From: UTCHB3 sp964531325
GTDB lineage: Bacteria > Bacteroidota > Ignavibacteria > Ignavibacteriales > Ignavibacteriaceae
Assembly (NCBI GenBank): GCA_964531325.1
Contig: CAZHCW010000002.1
Location: 210,012 to 274,011, forward strand
Length of the DNA stretch: 64,000 nucleotides
Reading direction: 5' to 3'
The position numbers and the translations under genes were made by a program. This document shows, piece after piece, positions 61,515-64,000 of this stretch. Numbering within the stretch: the stretch's first letter is position 1; each line of letters begins with the position of its first letter. The notes below the pieces were generated by a model. The model saw only the letters and a program-made list of their open reading frames with translations. It did no database searches and was not told where the DNA came from.

Positions 61515-63338
61515 TTATTTCAAAAACATCATTTTTTCGGTTTTTACGAATAACGGGATCAAATTTTTGTCTCTTACCAACAAATTGTAAAAATACACGC
61601 CGGATGCAATGTCTTTTAAAGTTCCAATTGTTGTTGGTGAAAATTCCCTTTCATATTCTCCCGCCGGAAGCCAACCGTTTTGAAGCATGGTTACAAGTTC
61701 ACCATTTACATCATATACACGAAGGATTACTTCTGCTTCTTCTGTCAGTGAGAACTTTATCTTTGTTGAAGGATTAAACGGGTTTGGGTAATTTTGATAT
61801 AGATATATCCTTTCTGGAGTTGGGTTTTCTTCTTCAGCAGAAATTCCCGTAATTACAACCGTTATACTGTCTAATTTACTGACGTTCCCTTGATTGTCCT
61901 TTGCTGTCAGTTTATAACTGTAACTGCCTGTCGGGTCTTTGAGTGAATCTGTGAATAGTGTATCAATCCCTGAATATATTTTGTTGTTATCGTTTGGGAT
62001 AAACTGAGGGTCTCTGCTTCTGTATAGTGAAAATGAATTAAAGTCGACTTCTGTACCTCCCCGCCAATTAAAATTAACTTTACCATTTTGTTTTTTTACC
62101 AGTGTAAACTTTGGTTTCTTTGGTGCAAGGTCTTGGTATGGGTAACTTTGTCCATAGGGTCCACCGAACAACCCCACATCACTTCTTGAACCGTCAACAT
62201 CAAAGATGTTTGGGTCTCCCGCATCTATTAAAGGTGAAAACATCTGAAGCAGATAGTTGTTACTGTCTTGATTTTCAAACATCGGGTCTGATGTGTAATA
62301 TATTGTTGTATCGGGATTAAATAGAGCTGTATTATTGCTTATTGCATTGTTGTTATAAAAACAGTTGTAATTGATAACTGCAGTATCAAGTGAATTGGTA
62401 GTATCAATTGCATATTCAGAAGAGTTCATAATTATATTGTTTACCACCTTGGTGCCCGGTCTCATGGAAATACCATTTTTGAAGTTAATTATTATATTAT
62501 TTTCAATTGAATTAGGAACATCACTGACAGCAACGCTTCTATCAGTTCGACTGTGCATAAAATTATTCTTGACATCAGTAAACTTGCCAAACCATGTATG
62601 GAAATCAACTGCATCATTATTAACATCAATAAATGTATTATCAACTATAATTGAATATTTAGCATAAATTCCGTGATTTACACCGCTGAACAAGTTGTTT
62701 GTGATGACCATCGGTGGAGAATTGGTCCATTCCGGACCATTTATCGCTATACTATTTGCATAAAAATAACAATTCTCTACAGAACCAGAAGTGTTCAATA
62801 ATGCTATTGCCTCTCTAAAAATCCCAAAAAAATTAACATTTTTGATATTAACTGTATTATGATTGAAAGTTGATCCCAATGTATAGATGGCGATATGCTC
62901 GGTTGTACCTAAGCGTGTTTTAAAAGTCAAGTTTTCAATGTTCAAATTATCCTTAAATCTGAAAACTTTTAACAAAGGTTCAAGTGGAAATCCCGAGACA
63001 TCAATGATGCAACTGTCAACATCAACACCCAAAATGGTAAGGTTACGACCAAAGTTTTCCGAATTAACAATCTGCGTATAAACGCCGGTACCAATGAGTA
63101 TCGTATCACCACTTAAACAAATATCTAAAACCTTTTGGATCGAATCAGATGCAGTTGTCCAAGTAGTATAAGGAGAGGATGGTGTTGGATTTCCGGCTTT
63201 TACATATCGGATTGTTGAATAACCGGGGATAGTTAAAATGAGAAATAGAATTATTGAGAACAATAGAGTTATTTTTCTAACTGACTCATCTATGAATGCA
63301 TTCCAAGGCATCAGGGCTATTGGATTGGTGACTGTCAT
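61515..63338 (-). CDS. Right-handed beta-helix surface protein with T9SS sorting domain
   Basis: The 607-aa product has a hydrophobic signal (KITLLFSIILFLILTIPG) after a 20-residue lead. Residues about 50-370 look like parallel beta-helix coils (SIQKVLDICLSGDTILIGTG, and later repeated I.NN.. turns such as VITNNLFSG and VVNNIIMNS), as in pectin-lyase-like folds. A fibronectin-like stretch (about 400-490) and a type A sorting domain (YQNYPNPFNPSTKIKF) follow. The ATG at 63338 overlaps the upstream stop as ATGA; an ATG at 63311 is possible. Part of the lead is encoded by the 30-nt repeat at 63301-63330. Substrate or adhesion target unknown. Confidence 0.83.
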   Translation of the reverse strand: MTVTNPIALMPWNAFIDESVRKITLLFSIILFLILTIPGYSTIRYVKAGNPTPSSPYTTWTTASDSIQKVLDICLSGDTILIGTGVYTQIVNSENFGRNLTILGVDVDSCIIDVSGFPLEPLLKVFRFKDNLNIENLTFKTRLGTTEHIAIYTLGSTFNHNTVNIKNVNFFGIFREAIALLNTSGSVENCYFYANSIAINGPEWTNSPPMVITNNLFSGVNHGIYAKYSIIVDNTFIDVNNDAVDFHTWFGKFTDVKNNFMHSRTDRSVAVSDVPNSIENNIIINFKNGISMRPGTKVVNNIIMNSSEYAIDTTNSLDTAVINYNCFYNNNAISNNTALFNPDTTIYYTSDPMFENQDSNNYLLQMFSPLIDAGDPNIFDVDGSRSDVGLFGGPYGQSYPYQDLAPKKPKFTLVKKQNGKVNFNWRGGTEVDFNSFSLYRSRDPQFIPNDNNKIYSGIDTLFTDSLKDPTGSYSYKLTAKDNQGNVSKLDSITVVITGISAEEENPTPERIYLYQNYPNPFNPSTKIKFSLTEEAEVILRVYDVNGELVTMLQNGWLPAGEYEREFSPTTIGTLKDIASGVYFYNLLVRDKNLIPLFVKTEKMMFLK

Positions 63339-64000
63339 TTTAGTACCACCAATTTTTTATTGATGTTTATGTCGTTAACTCTAAGAGAATAAATATATAC
63401 GCCACTTGCAAGGTTGCCCGATTCTATTGTTGTTTTATGTCTTCCAGATGGCTTTTGTTCATTCACCAATTGTTTTACCAATCTTCCTGTTATGTCATAT
63501 AGTTTCATTGATACAAGTCCCTCTTTTGGGAGAGCATACTCAATTATTGTTGAACTGTTGAACGGGTTAGGATAATTCTGAGACAATGAATATTCTGTTA
63601 TTACTTCTGCCTGTTTAGCTTCCTTCTTTATCGTGAACTTGTTACCGTGTCTCTTCATCAGGTTGTTCATTCCTGACTTGTTCATTGTTGTTATCGAACC
63701 AACATCATTTTTCATGTTTCTGTTTAGGGTTGTCCCTCTTAATGCAATTGTTAATTCCTCTGTTTGTGCATGATATTGATCTGTTGCTGTTATTGCATTT
63801 GTTGTGTTTTGTGCCGCAAGAATTTGGGCTGTTGGAATGTTGTTATTATCAGCTTCAATATATACTTTTAATTTGTTCAATGATTTTATTGCATTTGTAT
63901 CTGTAACAGTACTCAAAAGTGAATCTGTCTTTGTTGTAAGCTGAAAAAGTTTTGTTTCTTTATTGTTTCCTAATTTGCCACTTCTGTACATTCCTCTTAA
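63335..64000 (-). CDS. C-terminal part of a T9SS cargo protein, 5' end cut by window
   Basis: The frame stays open through base 64000 (Leu-Arg-Gly precede the first in-window Met at 63991), so only the last about 221 residues are present. The visible part has a helical, Thr/Asn-rich segment without clear domain, then a type A sorting domain (SQNYPNPFNSSTIIEYALP, with GNLASGVYIYSLRV near the end and final KLVVLK). It is translationally coupled to the beta-helix gene. The catalytic or binding part of the protein lies outside the window. Confidence 0.8.
   Translation of the reverse strand, partial: LRGMYRSGKLGNNKETKLFQLTTKTDSLLSTVTDTNAIKSLNKLKVYIEADNNNIPTAQILAAQNTTNAITATDQYHAQTEELTIALRGTTLNRNMKNDVGSITTMNKSGMNNLMKRHGNKFTIKKEAKQAEVITEYSLSQNYPNPFNSSTIIEYALPKEGLVSMKLYDITGRLVKQLVNEQKPSGRHKTTIESGNLASGVYIYSLRVNDININKKLVVLK

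Noticed and set aside
61448..61777. 109-aa open frame on the plus strand
   Set aside because: It begins in the hairpin-rich gap and runs antisense into the sorting domain of the beta-helix protein; no independent support.

Overview
The window looks like chromosomal DNA of a Gram-negative, AT-rich member of the Bacteroidota/Chlorobi/Ignavibacteria group. Five predicted secreted proteins end in a type IX secretion (T9SS) type A sorting domain built around N[FY]PNPFN. The window also has a TonB-dependent receptor, an LpxH-type lipid A enzyme, hpnCDE squalene genes and several TTG start codons. Ignavibacteria or a close relative is my best guess from the style of the sorting domains; this is inference, not a database match. 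I saw no rRNA, CRISPR array, insertion sequence or prophage.

Layout. 1-5.4 kb: end-truncated sthA transhydrogenase, a secreted GHL10 glycosidase-like protein, and a fusion enzyme joining chorismate mutase, prephenate dehydratase, an ACT domain and DAHP synthase. 5.5-9.9 kb: an ABC ATPase, a fused FtsX-type permease and an AttH-like lipocalin (an AttEFGH-like exporter). 10-15.8 kb: an M28 peptidase, an orphan PstS-like lipoprotein, and a convergent 1119-aa membrane pseudokinase. 15.8-16.2 kb: an AT-rich gap with DnaA-box-like sites, a 16-bp palindrome and a three-copy motif. 16.2-24.7 kb (minus strand): a signalling operon of REC-cyclase, TonB receptor, YfiR-like protein, hybrid histidine kinase and M28-PDZ peptidase.

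24.8-33.4 kb: queC, a Ycf48/BNR-repeat T9SS cargo, a small membrane protein, an operon of M1 peptidase, lpxH and a class A PBP, tRNA-Leu(CAG), and an unknown 125-aa protein. 33.5-36.5 kb: hpnC-hpnD-hpnE, which together make squalene from farnesyl diphosphate. 36.5-44.2 kb: polA, an APC permease, a DAACS symporter, and an NSS transporter with a 38-aa MetS-like partner. 44.3-48.8 kb: tyrosine/homogentisate catabolism (hpd, hmgA, HisC-like aminotransferase, FAH-family hydrolase). 48.9-50.5 kb: an L,D-transpeptidase-like protein and a small membrane protein.

50.6-58.6 kb (minus strand): a compact cytoplasmic sugar operon of phosphohexomutase, HAD phosphatase, GH38-like protein and GH94 phosphorylase. 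The GH38-like protein lacks the family's nucleophile Asp. 58.7-64 kb (minus strand): T9SS-type surface proteins (PGRP-like amidase, beta-helix protein, a partial third protein) with hairpin repeats and a pair of similar 30-nt direct repeats bracketing the beta-helix gene.

The strongest candidates for something unusual are the GH38-like/GH94 operon, the four-domain shikimate/phenylalanine fusion, the HK-YfiR-TonB receptor-cyclase operon, the membrane pseudokinase and the origin-like gap near 16 kb.
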